A stretch of DNA of 37,193 nucleotides from Eubacteriales bacterium (GCA_030625815.1 DAOUQF010000034.1:1-37193), one strand, 5' to 3'. Positions 26,001 through 33,840 are shown, counted from the stretch's first letter. The notes: a model not told the origin generated them from the letters alone. Numbers and translations: made by a program.

Positions 26001-27517
26001 TTTCACCGCCACCGCATCATGATATTTATTCGATTGAAGATTTATCACAATTGATCTTCGATCTTCGCAATGTCAATCCAAAAGCGCGGATCAATGTCAA
26101 ACTGGCATCCAATGCCGGAATCGGCGCCGTTGCCGCCGGGGTCGTCAAGGCGCAAGCCGATGTGATTCTAATCAGCGGTCACGACGGTGGAACAGGCGCG
26201 GCTCCCATCAGTTCCATGCAATACGCGGGAATGCCGTGGGAATTGGGCCTGGCGGAAGTTCAGCAGACCCTACTATTAAACAACCTGAGAAACCGTGTGA
26301 TCCTCCAAGTGGATGGCCGAATCACCACGGGTCGCGACGTTCTGATCGCCGCTCTATTGGGCGCCGAGGAATACGGCATTACCACGGGAGCCATGATTGC
26401 TTCCGGTTGCATCCTTTGTCGGAATTGCCATAAGAATGTCTGTCCTGTCGGGATCGCAACCCAAGACGAAAAACGCCGCGCTCGATATAGCGGCACACCG
26501 GAAGATGTCATTGCCTATTACTCCTATGTCGCAGAAGATTTGCGAGAGATGATGGCCGCCCTCGGCTTTAGGAAAATGACGGAACTGATTTCTCGCGGAG
26601 ACCTCTTGGATTATCATTTGGAAGGCAACCATAAGATTCGAAGCATGGATCTATCACCGATTCTCCAGCGACCGGAACTGCCGCTTCGCATCCAGGATCA
26701 ATATGTACCGCATCACCACAATCGACTCAAGGCTGTATTGGACGATCGTTTGATTACGCGCTTGGATCAATTGGATCTTTCGGAAAAAACAACCGTCAAA
26801 CATTTGCAGATTCGAAATACGGATCGCTCGGTTGGCGCGAAGCTCAGCGGTGAAATCCATCGACGATTTGAATCGCCTTTGGCTGACGACACCATGACCT
26901 GTTGCTTCACGGGTTCTGCCGGACAAAGCTTTGGCGCTTTCGTAACCAAAGGGGTTACCCTTCGCCTGGATGGAGACGCCAATGATTATGTCGGAAAAGG
27001 ATTGAGCGGTGGAAAACTGATTATTCGGCCACACCCGTCTTCTCAATTTGTCGCTTCTGAAAATGTCATTGCCGGAAACACCCTCCTATATGGCGCAACC
27101 AGCGGGTCTGCATATTTTGCAGGACGAGCGGGCGAACGCTTTGCCGTTCGAAACTCCGGGGTTACCGCTGTTGTTGAAGGCATTGGCGATCATGGCTGCG
27201 AATATATGACTGGCGGCCATGTCTTGATCCTCGGATCCATCGGGAAGAACTTTGCTGCCGGCATGTCCGGCGGGGCCGCTTACCTCTATGACCCGGATCA
27301 GGAAATCAACAAAAAACTGAATCGTCAATTGGCTGAAATTCTTCCAATGGATGCCTCGGATTTCGAATGGGTGTTCAAAACCTTGCAGGCTCACCAAGAC
27401 TATACGGGATCAGAAAAAGCGAAAGAACTATTGGAGGAGTGGGATCAAACTCAATTGAGCTTTGTCAAAATCAGCACCTCGACGTATCTGGAAAAAATCA
27501 AAGAAACGAAAGAATAG
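23033..27517 (+). CDS. gltB: Glutamate synthase large subunit (GOGAT)
   Basis: This 1494-residue protein starts MGTLAYPAKQ at 23033, 9 bases after AAAGGAG. A short propeptide precedes the nucleophile Cys22 of the glutamine amidotransferase domain (ACGVGFV; roughly 22-420). A central domain (about 470-770), the FMN/2-oxoglutarate synthase domain (about 830-1200; STMRFTTGAMSFGS-type and GEGGHLPGKKV motifs), a 3Fe-4S motif C-x5-C-x4-C (C1126, C1132, C1137) and the C-terminal GXGXG beta-helix (about 1250-1440) follow. It converts glutamine and 2-oxoglutarate to two glutamates. No gltD is adjacent: a terminator follows at once. Electrons may come from a distant GltD or from ferredoxin. Confidence 0.97.
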   Translation: MGTLAYPAKQGLYDPLFEKDACGVGFVCHTQGHPSRQIIEDGLTLLKNMKHRGAVGADKDTGDGAGMMIKIPHAFFKSQLDKQGVILPEAGNYAVGMIFLPREPHLRLYCEGVFERILREEDLGFAVWREVPVNEEQCGEWARATRPVVSQIFVQKGQYSTQKFREKLYLVRKRVQAILDAKPETGYFYVCSLSDQTLIYKGQILGTRLDQFYVDLQHPLFRSPFSIVHERYSTNTFPSWKLAHPFRYIAHNGEINTIRGNVNRMNAREGILTSQRYGDDFEKLLPIIEKGSSDSASLDNLFELFYIHQLPIEQILMMMMPENWQENDQLSPEVRAFYEYYARIFEPWDGPSAIILSDGEKIAAHLDRNGLRPLRYTLTKDQRLVVASETGVLSIDPANVERRGKLKPGEILVCDLLNGKITTDRDIKEKEAEKHAYSDWIARNKQFLPDLPKGLERPFMNQRILLQREILFGYTEEELKHILTPMARDGKEPVGAMGSDVPLAVLSDRPQMLFSYFKQSFAQVTNPPIDSIRERSAMSLRQYIGKHGAYLDEIEINKRVKYIEIRTPILRNQELAKLENLYSEDFKAVRLPITFPVDGGEDRLKEALDNLFTRAKENVLSGANLLILSDRNVDRYDAPIPSLLAVSALHHFLIREKLRTKVEIIVEAGDCRDVFQIALLLGYGAKAVNPYLAFEVIHDLVDSQAVKGLSDHDLAVKNYLKAMNQGLLKILAKMGISTLQSYNSAQIFEVVGIRQNVVDEYFTGTPTRLEGMGLGTIAKEVQLRHEKAFDPESNTFIDKGGDLFPTKGGEFHSLNSQAVKKLQKAIRTRDYALYREYAEDKAAYHPTVKIRDLFHLKKRTPVPLEEVESAESIMKRFTTGAMSFGSISREAHETMAIAMNRIGAMSSSGEGGEDPARFKPDENGDWRISQSKQIASGRFGVTTDYLVHAKELQIKMAQGAKPGEGGHLPGKKVTQEIGKVRHALPGIDLISPPPHHDIYSIEDLSQLIFDLRNVNPKARINVKLASNAGIGAVAAGVVKAQADVILISGHDGGTGAAPISSMQYAGMPWELGLAEVQQTLLLNNLRNRVILQVDGRITTGRDVLIAALLGAEEYGITTGAMIASGCILCRNCHKNVCPVGIATQDEKRRARYSGTPEDVIAYYSYVAEDLREMMAALGFRKMTELISRGDLLDYHLEGNHKIRSMDLSPILQRPELPLRIQDQYVPHHHNRLKAVLDDRLITRLDQLDLSEKTTVKHLQIRNTDRSVGAKLSGEIHRRFESPLADDTMTCCFTGSAGQSFGAFVTKGVTLRLDGDANDYVGKGLSGGKLIIRPHPSSQFVASENVIAGNTLLYGATSGSAYFAGRAGERFAVRNSGVTAVVEGIGDHGCEYMTGGHVLILGSIGKNFAAGMSGGAAYLYDPDQEINKKLNRQLAEILPMDASDFEWVFKTLQAHQDYTGSEKAKELLEEWDQTQLSFVKISTSTYLEKIKETKE

Positions 27518-27538
27518 CCTCGTGCTATTCTTTTTTTG
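27511..27538 (+). terminator. Terminator after gltB
   Basis: AGAATAGC and GCTATTCT with a 5-base loop, then a run of seven T. It overlaps the gltB stop codon. Confidence 0.85.
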
Positions 27539-27590
27539 TTTTTGTTCTTCTTGCCATTCTGATTTTTCTCCCATATACTACCCATAAGAA

Positions 27591-27640
27591 AAACCGCTAA
27601 AATCGAGCCCTAAAAGCCCGTTCTTGGCGGTTTATTTTAT
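27591..27640. terminator. Bidirectional hairpin at the left edge of the accessory island
   Basis: AAACCGC (27591-27597) and GCGGTTT (27627-27633) close an imperfect long hairpin flanked by A-run and T-run, placed between gltB and the minus-strand island. It can end leftward transcripts of the island and back up the gltB terminator. Confidence 0.55.
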
Positions 27641-27929
27641 CTGGTTTTATTCTATTTTCTCTTGATTTAATAGAACTCACTCTTGCTAAATATGCTGTAA
27701 ACACCTAATTACAGCGATTTTCTCACATGTCTCTATAAAAGAACTTCTTCCACAAGGCATCACGTGTTATCACTTACAAAAATTCGTCATAATTTGTGCA
27801 CCGTTGGCAAATCGTTGGCAAAATAAGACTGATATTTGCACTCTGTTTTCCGTATTACAGGGTTGTGATCGGTTACTAATCCAATCTCATTTCCCATCTA
27901 CACTACAGAACTACATCTCGTTAGCTCTC
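27641..27929. other. AT-rich gap with short direct repeats and a shared flank
   Basis: No complete gene is seen. Two copies of CGTTGGCAAA lie 11 bases apart (27802-27811, 27813-27822). On the minus strand a short open frame ends QSYFANDLPTVHKL-stop, which could be the tail of a lost gene. From about 27838 the sequence matches 28556-28625, the equivalent flank of relic copy B, so the repeated unit extends about 90 bases beyond the relic gene. Confidence 0.4.
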
Positions 27930-28179
27930 ATTATCCAAAAACAGCATCTCTTCAATCCGCTCTGAGGTCGATTCTATAAACTGTTCCGTAATGGTCAATG
28001 TCACACTCATTCTTTCTAATATCGCCTCTAACGCGATTCTCGTACCATTCAGATAGGAATATGTCTTTCATCTCTGCTATCTCACACGCGGTTATCACTT
28101 GGCCAACATCAAAAGCCTTCGCCCTGGCCAATTGCTTCCAGATGTAGCATCGATCTTCATGCATATGGAATAGTTCCAG
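27930..28179 (-). pseudogene. Relic copy A: 3' fragment of a zinc-dependent phospholipase C-like gene
   Basis: About 80 codons matching the C-terminal part of relic copy D: DRCYIWKQLARAKAF, DVGQVITACEIAEMK and SEWYENRVRGDI. Compared with copy D, a 2-base deletion (near 28005) shifts the frame after RKNE, giving an early stop. The 5' two thirds of the gene are absent; upstream sequence is unrelated. The family call comes from the fuller copies B and C. It is the leftmost of four related relics in the island. Confidence 0.7.
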
Positions 28180-28256
28180 ATGGTTTTAATCTCTCATTTT
28201 TACTTTAATGTCCTATTTTTTCTAACACACGTAGTTTTATGCCTCTTCTACGATTT

Positions 28257-28490
28257 TCAGCGGCCCATAAAATTATGATAAACTACTAATGAAAGCATCA
28301 ATAACATAATGATTAGCCATTTTATTAATGTTTTTATTGCTTTCAAGTAAAACTCTTCATGCTTTTTATTCTTTATAAAAACTAGACTAACCGCTAAAAA
28401 AAAGCACATAATCGTTATAACCAAAACTAGTAATGGTGAATATTTTATAAGAATCGCTATACCTAATTTCAATAGTTGAACAATATCCAT
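28257..28490 (-). CDS. Small two-helix membrane protein of unknown function
   Basis: This 77-residue protein starts MDIVQLLKLG at 28490, after AGGTGAGG; a longer frame upstream has no start signal. Two strongly hydrophobic helices (about residues 10-40 and 50-72) flank a short basic loop with KNKKHEEFYLKAIK. I do not recognise the family. Small membrane proteins of this kind can be holins, toxins or membrane effectors of defence modules; none can be claimed. It stands alone between relic copies A and B, as a single-gene module, and is AT-rich like the rest of the island. Confidence 0.6.
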   Translation of the reverse strand: MDIVQLLKLGIAILIKYSPLLVLVITIMCFFLAVSLVFIKNKKHEEFYLKAIKTLIKWLIIMLLMLSLVVYHNFMGR

Positions 28491-28639
28491 CCACAGCACC
28501 TCACCTTTATTTATGCAAATTTTGTAGAATTGCATCGAGAACGCCTTCTATGAACGCACTCTATTTACTGCATTACAGGGTAATGCTCGGTTTAAAATCC
28601 ACTTTCATTTCCCTACTACTCCACAAAATTTCAAAAAAA

Positions 28640-29295
28640 GCCCTCGTCATCCGAATACAACATCTCTCTAACTTGCTCTGAGGTCATCTCAATGAACTGC
28701 TCCGTACTGGTTAATTACTACTCATTCTTTGTAATATTGCCTCTGAAGCGATTCTAGTACCGCTCAGACAAGAATATTCCTCACATCTCTTCAATCTCAC
28801 ACGTTTTTATCATTTAGGCACATCAGGAACTTTCGCCCTGGCCAATTGCTCCCAAATGTAAGGTCGATCCGCGAGGATGTGGAATAATTCCAGATCGATA
28901 TCCGCAGACACAGAATGATACTAACTGACAACGTCCAGCCGCAGCAGTTCTTTCATCTCTGCATAAAATGGCATCCATAACTTCTTGTTATTCTCAATAT
29001 CCGTTAGTATGTGTACAGCATATCCATAAAAGAAATCACGATTATCAGCATTCATCTCTTTATCGAGAAAATCAAATACCTGCTTCATCCAGGCTTCATT
29101 ATAGGTTATTCAACCCCAGGCTTGTTCTCCTACAAATAAATGACTTCGCTTCTTCATCTCACTGTTATAGTTCTCCATACCATGGACAAAATCTGGAGCA
29201 ATAGAATCTAAGTAGAAATCAGATGCCTTTTTAATTCTATCTGTTTTCCTCAATAGTATATTTGCTATCGCTAGGTGTGTCATTACAAATGACAT
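28640..29295 (-). pseudogene. Relic copy B: near full-length decayed zinc-dependent phospholipase C-like gene
   Basis: The N-terminal 61 codons are intact: MTHLAIANILL, then FYLDSIAPDFVHG and KRSHLFVGEQAWG, followed by an in-frame TGA (29110-29112). The same frame continues with NEAWMKQVFDFLD, then FFYGYAVHILTDIENN and LWMPFYAEMKELL, a TAG, and IWEQLARAK before frameshifts. The His of MTHL, Asp of APDF, His of SHL and the H-x3-D of VHILTD are the pattern of PF00882-type zinc-dependent phospholipase C proteins, about 240 residues when intact. With several stops and shifts the gene is dead unless read through. Family call is by pattern only. Confidence 0.7.
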
Positions 29296-29529
29296 ACAGT
29301 TTCCCCCAAAAACAAAATACTTGCCCCACCATATCCCTCTGGCCTAATACCTTTATATACTTTGCTCGCTTCACCATATCTAACGTCTAATAGAATCAAG
29401 CTTGGGTTAAATATAACAATATCAACTCAATGTTACAATGTTTGTATAGCCTGCCCCTTTTTATTATGAGGTATCATTGAGTAATCAGGATCATTTTGAG
29501 CCAGCTATCCGATAATATTTCAAAAATCT
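29296..29529. other. AT-rich gap, no gene seen
   Basis: No convincing coding frame, RNA or repeat was seen between relic copy B and pycTM. It probably contains the 3' end of the Pycsar transcript and degraded sequence. Confidence 0.4.
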
Positions 29530-30057
29530 CTATAAGCTCGTAAAAAGTACTAGAACTACTAAAAGCATCACTGTTACGAAAAGAAGATACGCTAATTTGT
29601 TATAATTGTATTCTTTCTTCTTTGCTATTTTCGATATCTCATAAACTTGATTAGCAATCTCATAATCAAAATCCTGTTCTTTAGCACTATTTACTCTTGC
29701 GATAAACTCATCTTTTTCTAGATTTGCTATATGGCCAAAGTAAAATAGTGAAACCTCATCGTTTCTATAATGATTTGCAATTCTTGGTCTAAGAATATGA
29801 AAAATTAATATATATAATTGAAATATCAGAATGATAAATATAATGATTGATAACACCAAAACCAACCCTGGTTTTACGAAATCCCCTAGAGAATCAAATT
29901 CTTTAAAGTTGGAAAATTTTAATTTTTTCATTACTGATATATATGCTGTACTAATAAAACCATATATCACTAATAAGATATTTGATTTTTGTTCAAAAAA
30001 CTTTATTAATTCTTGTATATTGTTGAAACTATTCATTAAGAAATCCGACTTATTCAT
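29530..30057 (-). CDS. pycTM: Pycsar transmembrane effector (PycTM-like, DUF5706 type)
   Basis: This 175-residue protein has an N-terminal hydrophobic helix (about 27-43), a long second one (about 64-92) and a third at the C-terminus (about 153-172). Between them lies a cytoplasmic region with RPRIANHYRNDEVSLFYFGH, a DEFIARV segment and a helix QVYEISKIAKKKEYNYNKLAYLL. This order, with the SNILLVIYGF start, the Y-F-G-H-I turn and the K-E-Y-x-x-x-K-L end, matches Pycsar transmembrane effectors. On binding a cyclic pyrimidine nucleotide, such effectors disrupt the membrane and stop phage spread by abortive infection. Its start lies 6 bases after the cyclase stop, so the two are one operon. The match is from memory of the family. 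Confidence 0.75.
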   Translation of the reverse strand: MNKSDFLMNSFNNIQELIKFFEQKSNILLVIYGFISTAYISVMKKLKFSNFKEFDSLGDFVKPGLVLVLSIIIFIILIFQLYILIFHILRPRIANHYRNDEVSLFYFGHIANLEKDEFIARVNSAKEQDFDYEIANQVYEISKIAKKKEYNYNKLAYLLFVTVMLLVVLVLFTSL

Positions 30058-30063
30058 TCTGAC

Positions 30064-30804
30064 CTACTCTTTCATCCCATTATTAATCCAATCATTGAAC
30101 TCTGTTACAACACATCCACAATCATAATAAGTACCATAATTTTTGTCATAACGTTGACTGAACCATGTTTTCGCCACTTCATCATTGTCTTCAATCAGTT
30201 TATCAATCATATTGTTATATGTTACTTGAGAAAACACTACGCTTTTAATTCCATTTTTAGAACCTAAAGATGATAAGTTTGAAGCTTTAGTAACTGCATC
30301 ACCGATCCATACTTTATTATTGATACCTGTATCTTTTCTACCTGCTTTAACAACAAGTTCTCGAGCAGATGATATTCCGATGCCTACATTTATCTGCCGA
30401 TATCCACTTTGATCTAATAGTTTATTCAACATTTTCATAAATGTATTTATATAAAACGTTCTTTGCGCTAAGTCATAAATATCTTCTTGAAGAAGTGAAT
30501 TAAATACCGCATACACACAATCACCTCGTATTCCGATCTCACGAAGTTGCTCGCTCGTTCTTAATACTTCAATTACTTCTGAGGTAAAACTTCTGATAAT
30601 TTTAGAAGTTTTCTCTTTATCTTCTAAAGAGAATATCTCTGAGGAGTCACGTATATCTACAAATATTGCTGTTACCCAACTATAGTAACCATTTTTAAAT
30701 GTAAAACTTTCATCTTTAGGTATTTCACTCTCTTTGATCTCCAACTCATTCACTAAAATTTCATCAATTCTTTTCTTTCCATATTTGTAATCATAGAATG
30801 CCAT
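30064..30804 (-). CDS. pycC: Pycsar pyrimidine cyclase (PycC-like class III nucleotidyl cyclase)
   Basis: This 246-residue protein starts MAFYDYKYGKKR at 30804, after GAGAGGAA. It is a single class III cyclase domain without membrane or regulatory domains. Metal-binding Asp residues are in IFVDIRDSSEIF (D50) and GIRGDCVYAVF (D95). The later segment VWIGDAVTKASNLSSLG is the counterpart of the VNxAxRL motif but lacks the usual Arg, as in cyclases that differ from ordinary adenylate cyclases. In Pycsar systems this enzyme makes cCMP or cUMP on phage infection and activates the adjacent effector. Which nucleotide is made here cannot be told. Confidence 0.8.
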   Translation of the reverse strand: MAFYDYKYGKKRIDEILVNELEIKESEIPKDESFTFKNGYYSWVTAIFVDIRDSSEIFSLEDKEKTSKIIRSFTSEVIEVLRTSEQLREIGIRGDCVYAVFNSLLQEDIYDLAQRTFYINTFMKMLNKLLDQSGYRQINVGIGISSARELVVKAGRKDTGINNKVWIGDAVTKASNLSSLGSKNGIKSVVFSQVTYNNMIDKLIEDNDEVAKTWFSQRYDKNYGTYYDCGCVVTEFNDWINNGMKE

Positions 30805-30845
30805 TTTTATTCCTCTCTTAACGATTTCATAGTTTTGTTCCAATT

Positions 30846-30883
30846 TTTAGAAATCTAATAGACCTTAAGCGCCTATTTCTAAA
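30846..30883. repeat. Inverted repeat upstream of pycC
   Basis: TTTAGAAAT (30846-30854) and ATTTCTAAA (30875-30883) form a perfect 9-bp inverted repeat with a 20-base spacer, about 40 bases upstream of the pycC start. It could be an operator or a hairpin. Confidence 0.35.
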
Positions 30884-30944
30884 GTCAAATTCATCCAGAT
30901 TAAAGCACTCCAACGTATCTTATAGCCTCATAAATACCCCGTGA

Positions 30945-31561
30945 AAATTAGCTCTGAAATAGACATTAGAAACTGCTCATCGCTTCTCATTGCCACAAAC
31001 TTCGTTATTATAGTGTCGCCTATCATTCGATTTTGTACCATTCAGAGTAGAATATTTACTTCATTTTTTCAATTTCAAACGCGGTTATGACTTGGCCAAC
31101 ATCAAACACATTTTCTACAGACAATTGATCTCAAATATAACATCGATCTTCAAGAATATAAACTTGATCCAGATCAATATTTTCAACTTTGGAATGATAT
31201 TGACTGGCAATGCCCCGCTGCAGCAGCTCTTTGTTCTCTTGATAGAAGGGCATCCAGATCCTCCTGCTGTTCTCAATGTCCGTTAGGACATGCACCGCAT
31301 ACCCAAATAAAAAATCACGATTATTAGTGTTCATATTGCTATCAAGAAAAGCTACCAACTGCTTCGTCCAGGCTTTATTATTGTTTATTCAACCCCAGAC
31401 GTGTTTTCCAACACATAAACGACTTCGTATCTTCATCTCGCTTTTGTAATTTCCCCGAATATGAATAAAATCAGGAGCAATGGAACCTAAGTAGAAGTCA
31501 GCTATCTTTTCAACTCTTCTCGTTTTTCCAATAGCTTATTTGCGATTGCTAAATGAGTCAT
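30945..31561 (-). pseudogene. Relic copy C: full-length decayed zinc-dependent phospholipase C-like gene
   Basis: The gene starts MTHLAIANKLLEK at 31561 and soon hits a TAG; another frame continues FYLGSIAPDFIH, then RSRLCVGKHVWG, where the metal-binding His of SHL has become Arg. An in-frame TGA follows at 31389-31391, at the same place as in copy B. After it the frame runs KAWTKQLVAFLDSN, DFLFGYAVHVLTDIENS, RIWMPFYQENKELLQRG and EDRCYI, then stop. The C-terminal part is badly eroded. It lies between the Pycsar pair and the nuclease gene and is dead. Confidence 0.7.
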
Positions 31562-31846
31562 TGCGAATGAATATAGTCTCCTTCGAATACAACACATAAG
31601 TATGCATGCTATTTTGCAATATTCCGGTTCCTTAGTATTTTAAATAATAATGAAAAATCAATCATCATTTCTGTTGATAAACCTTCAATGAGATATTCTA
31701 AATAGTAACTCAGTGTTTCAATTTCAAATTATCAGATACCTTGATGTTAATGCATCACTTACATTCGATTGAGACTAACGCTTCATCAATAAAAGACCTT
31801 TCAAATCAGTAAACTCATCCTTCAAAAACATATTTATCAAACCTCT
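31562..31846. other. AT-rich gap, no clear gene
   Basis: Only a short minus-strand frame of 18 codons (MFLKDEFTDLK..., ending near 31777) with a weak ribosome binding site is seen just downstream of the nuclease-like gene; it is not supported as a gene. The rest looks degraded. Confidence 0.3.
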
Positions 31847-33337
31847 CTAAGGATTAATGTTCTTTGATCGCGGTAACTTTATACTCATCTCATTCATTAA
31901 TTTTCCCATATGATTTATTTTATTCCGGAGATAATGATTTCGTACTTCTTTATTTTCACTTAAAATATTCTCGAAATCCATGCTATCGATAATTTGATTT
32001 TCGATACTGCTATAAATTTTATCTAATAATTCGGAAAACAATTTATTGTTTAGTTTATACAATGCTATTAACTTTTCGAATTCCGAAATATTCATAAAAT
32101 ACACCTGATCAATCAAGCCCGACAAAGATGATTTAAAATACTTACTTATTTTCATTCGCTCTCTTAACTGACTATGTAAATATAATTTCTCGTAATGAAC
32201 TACCAACAATATGATCTTTTTTGATTTCATGCTAGGCGTTAAATCATTCTTACGACTTGAATCCAGCTGCATTATTGCACCAATAAATTTTCTACACAAC
32301 TCACCAATTGAAGCTTCATTAGGTGTATCATTTTTCATATCTAGTTTTGCCAGACATGATTTTTGCTCAATAATAATTGTATAATTCTCTGTTTCAATTA
32401 TCCAATCTGCTCGTTTTGTCTTTGTACTTTTTCTATTTATCCTCGTAATAACGGATTCTGGTAAATATGTCGAAATTAGATCTTCAAAATAGTATTCGAA
32501 AAGAACACCAAATTCGTTAACAAAGATATTTGACCGCCTTTGATGATAATAATTCCTAATCAACCAATACAATCCATCATTGAGTTTCATAAATAATACA
32601 AATATATCAAAAGCAATATACTCATCATAATTGGTATGAACAATTGGACTTTTTACAAAAAAATTCTCACATGAGACATCTTCTCGAATATCCTGATAAC
32701 TTACAGCAAATTGTTTGATAATCTGACAATAGCAATCTTTTCTATACTCCGTTATACTCGAGAAGTCAGCACTTATTAAATCCATATCGGGATAGTTGTG
32801 CGCCTGCAATATGACTAAGAGCAAATACTCAAAGTATTCTCGAGAGCTAATTCCATAGATTTCTTTTGTTATTATGTCAGTGTTAAGCTTGCAACAATAC
32901 TTTCTAGGAATTTCTACTAGTATTTCGTAATTCCGTGAAAAATCATCTGTTAATGAATCCATTTTTTGATACACAAATTGTTTTTGAGTTGTTCCTAGGA
33001 GAAAATCGATTGTGCTTCTTCTATCATTTACGTATTTCGATTTCCATTCATCTAAAATATGATATTTATTGACTAAAGAAAAAAATTCATTATTATTCAG
33101 ATTCGTACCTCTATAATCATTAGAGTAAGAAGCATAATACATCATGGACGACAAAATCCATGGAGAATATCCAATTTCTCCAACTTTAAATTTTCCGGAT
33201 CTCGTAAATTTATGCCAATCAACCTTATTAATTATTCTTTTCGACTCAAACATTTCATTGTTTAATACTGCAATTTTCCTCGCCACATTTCTTGCAGGAT
33301 ATTTCCTCATTTCTTTTATATATTCTTCTTTAGTCAC
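31847..33337 (-). CDS. PD-(D/E)XK nuclease-like protein, candidate defence effector
   Basis: This 496-residue protein starts with GTG at 33337, after ATAGGAGAA. A PD-(D/E)XK core is seen at roughly residues 270-370: a helix with FGVLFEYYFEDL (E281), then RADWII (D311), then a strand with IIIEQKS (E324, K326). The N-terminal 250 residues are mixed helical with no family I recognise, and the C-terminal part is helical. No methyltransferase or helicase neighbour is present. It follows a YjcQ-family gene at 71 bases in the same direction. Defence function is inferred from neighbourhood; it could also be another DNA-processing nuclease. Confidence 0.65.
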   Translation of the reverse strand: MTKEEYIKEMRKYPARNVARKIAVLNNEMFESKRIINKVDWHKFTRSGKFKVGEIGYSPWILSSMMYYASYSNDYRGTNLNNNEFFSLVNKYHILDEWKSKYVNDRRSTIDFLLGTTQKQFVYQKMDSLTDDFSRNYEILVEIPRKYCCKLNTDIITKEIYGISSREYFEYLLLVILQAHNYPDMDLISADFSSITEYRKDCYCQIIKQFAVSYQDIREDVSCENFFVKSPIVHTNYDEYIAFDIFVLFMKLNDGLYWLIRNYYHQRRSNIFVNEFGVLFEYYFEDLISTYLPESVITRINRKSTKTKRADWIIETENYTIIIEQKSCLAKLDMKNDTPNEASIGELCRKFIGAIMQLDSSRKNDLTPSMKSKKIILLVVHYEKLYLHSQLRERMKISKYFKSSLSGLIDQVYFMNISEFEKLIALYKLNNKLFSELLDKIYSSIENQIIDSMDFENILSENKEVRNHYLRNKINHMGKLMNEMSIKLPRSKNINP

Positions 33338-33408
33338 ATATTTCTCCTATATATCACTATTTATTCATATATTGCTTTCCACTGATGAACTAAGAAATCC
33401 AAGTCTTA

Positions 33409-33753
33409 TTAAATAACTCCTGCTACTGAACTTACAAATCCAACCGCTGTCTTTAAAGCAACTCCAATCTTTTGCATCTGATTGTTTTCCTTTAAGTACT
33501 CTAAACCTTTCAATGTAATTTGAAGATCTTCTGGAAAGATTTCTCTATGCATGTCTACTTTATTTATTAGAATTTTCATACCACTTATCCCTTTAATGTA
33601 TCCACTATCAGCAAGCATTACCATAATATTCGCCCAGCGGTTTTGCGAGATATCTAGCTTTTCTGGTGAAATAAAATCTACATCCACTTCGATAGAATCC
33701 ATCGCCTTCTCTAAACCATCTAAAATCATATATATCGCTTTAAAATTATCCAT
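33409..33753 (-). CDS. YjcQ-family small protein with winged-helix pattern
   Basis: This 114-residue protein starts MDNFKAIYMIL at 33753, after GGTGAGGGGAAG. It matches the YjcQ family by layout: an initial IYMILDGLEKAMD helix, SPEKLDISQNRWANIMVMLADSGYI (a winged-helix-like unit), and ITLKGLEYLKENNQMQK, followed by a short hydrophobic C-terminal segment. YjcQ proteins are common in Bacillota prophages and mobile elements and their function is not known to me. Here it precedes a nuclease-like gene in the same direction and may regulate or activate it. Confidence 0.75.
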   Translation of the reverse strand: MDNFKAIYMILDGLEKAMDSIEVDVDFISPEKLDISQNRWANIMVMLADSGYIKGISGMKILINKVDMHREIFPEDLQITLKGLEYLKENNQMQKIGVALKTAVGFVSSVAGVI

Positions 33754-33840
33754 ATCTTCCCCTCACCCTTCTATATAACCTTCATTTCGCAACCTTTTTC
33801 TATACTATTTATTTTAAAACAACTTAATAATTGTCTACAC

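Noticed and set aside
29110-29112. TGA in relic B as selenocysteine or as a Trp codon
   Set aside because: Other TGA codons end genes normally in this window, several other stops and frameshifts break the same relic, and no SECIS-like hairpin was noticed. Inherited damage is simpler.
30064-30804. Cyclase as an ordinary adenylate cyclase
   Set aside because: The lack of membrane or sensor domains, the changed VNxAxRL segment and the coupled membrane effector fit Pycsar better.
31777-31831. 18-codon minus-strand frame after the nuclease-like gene
   Set aside because: Too short, no family match, and surrounded by degraded sequence.
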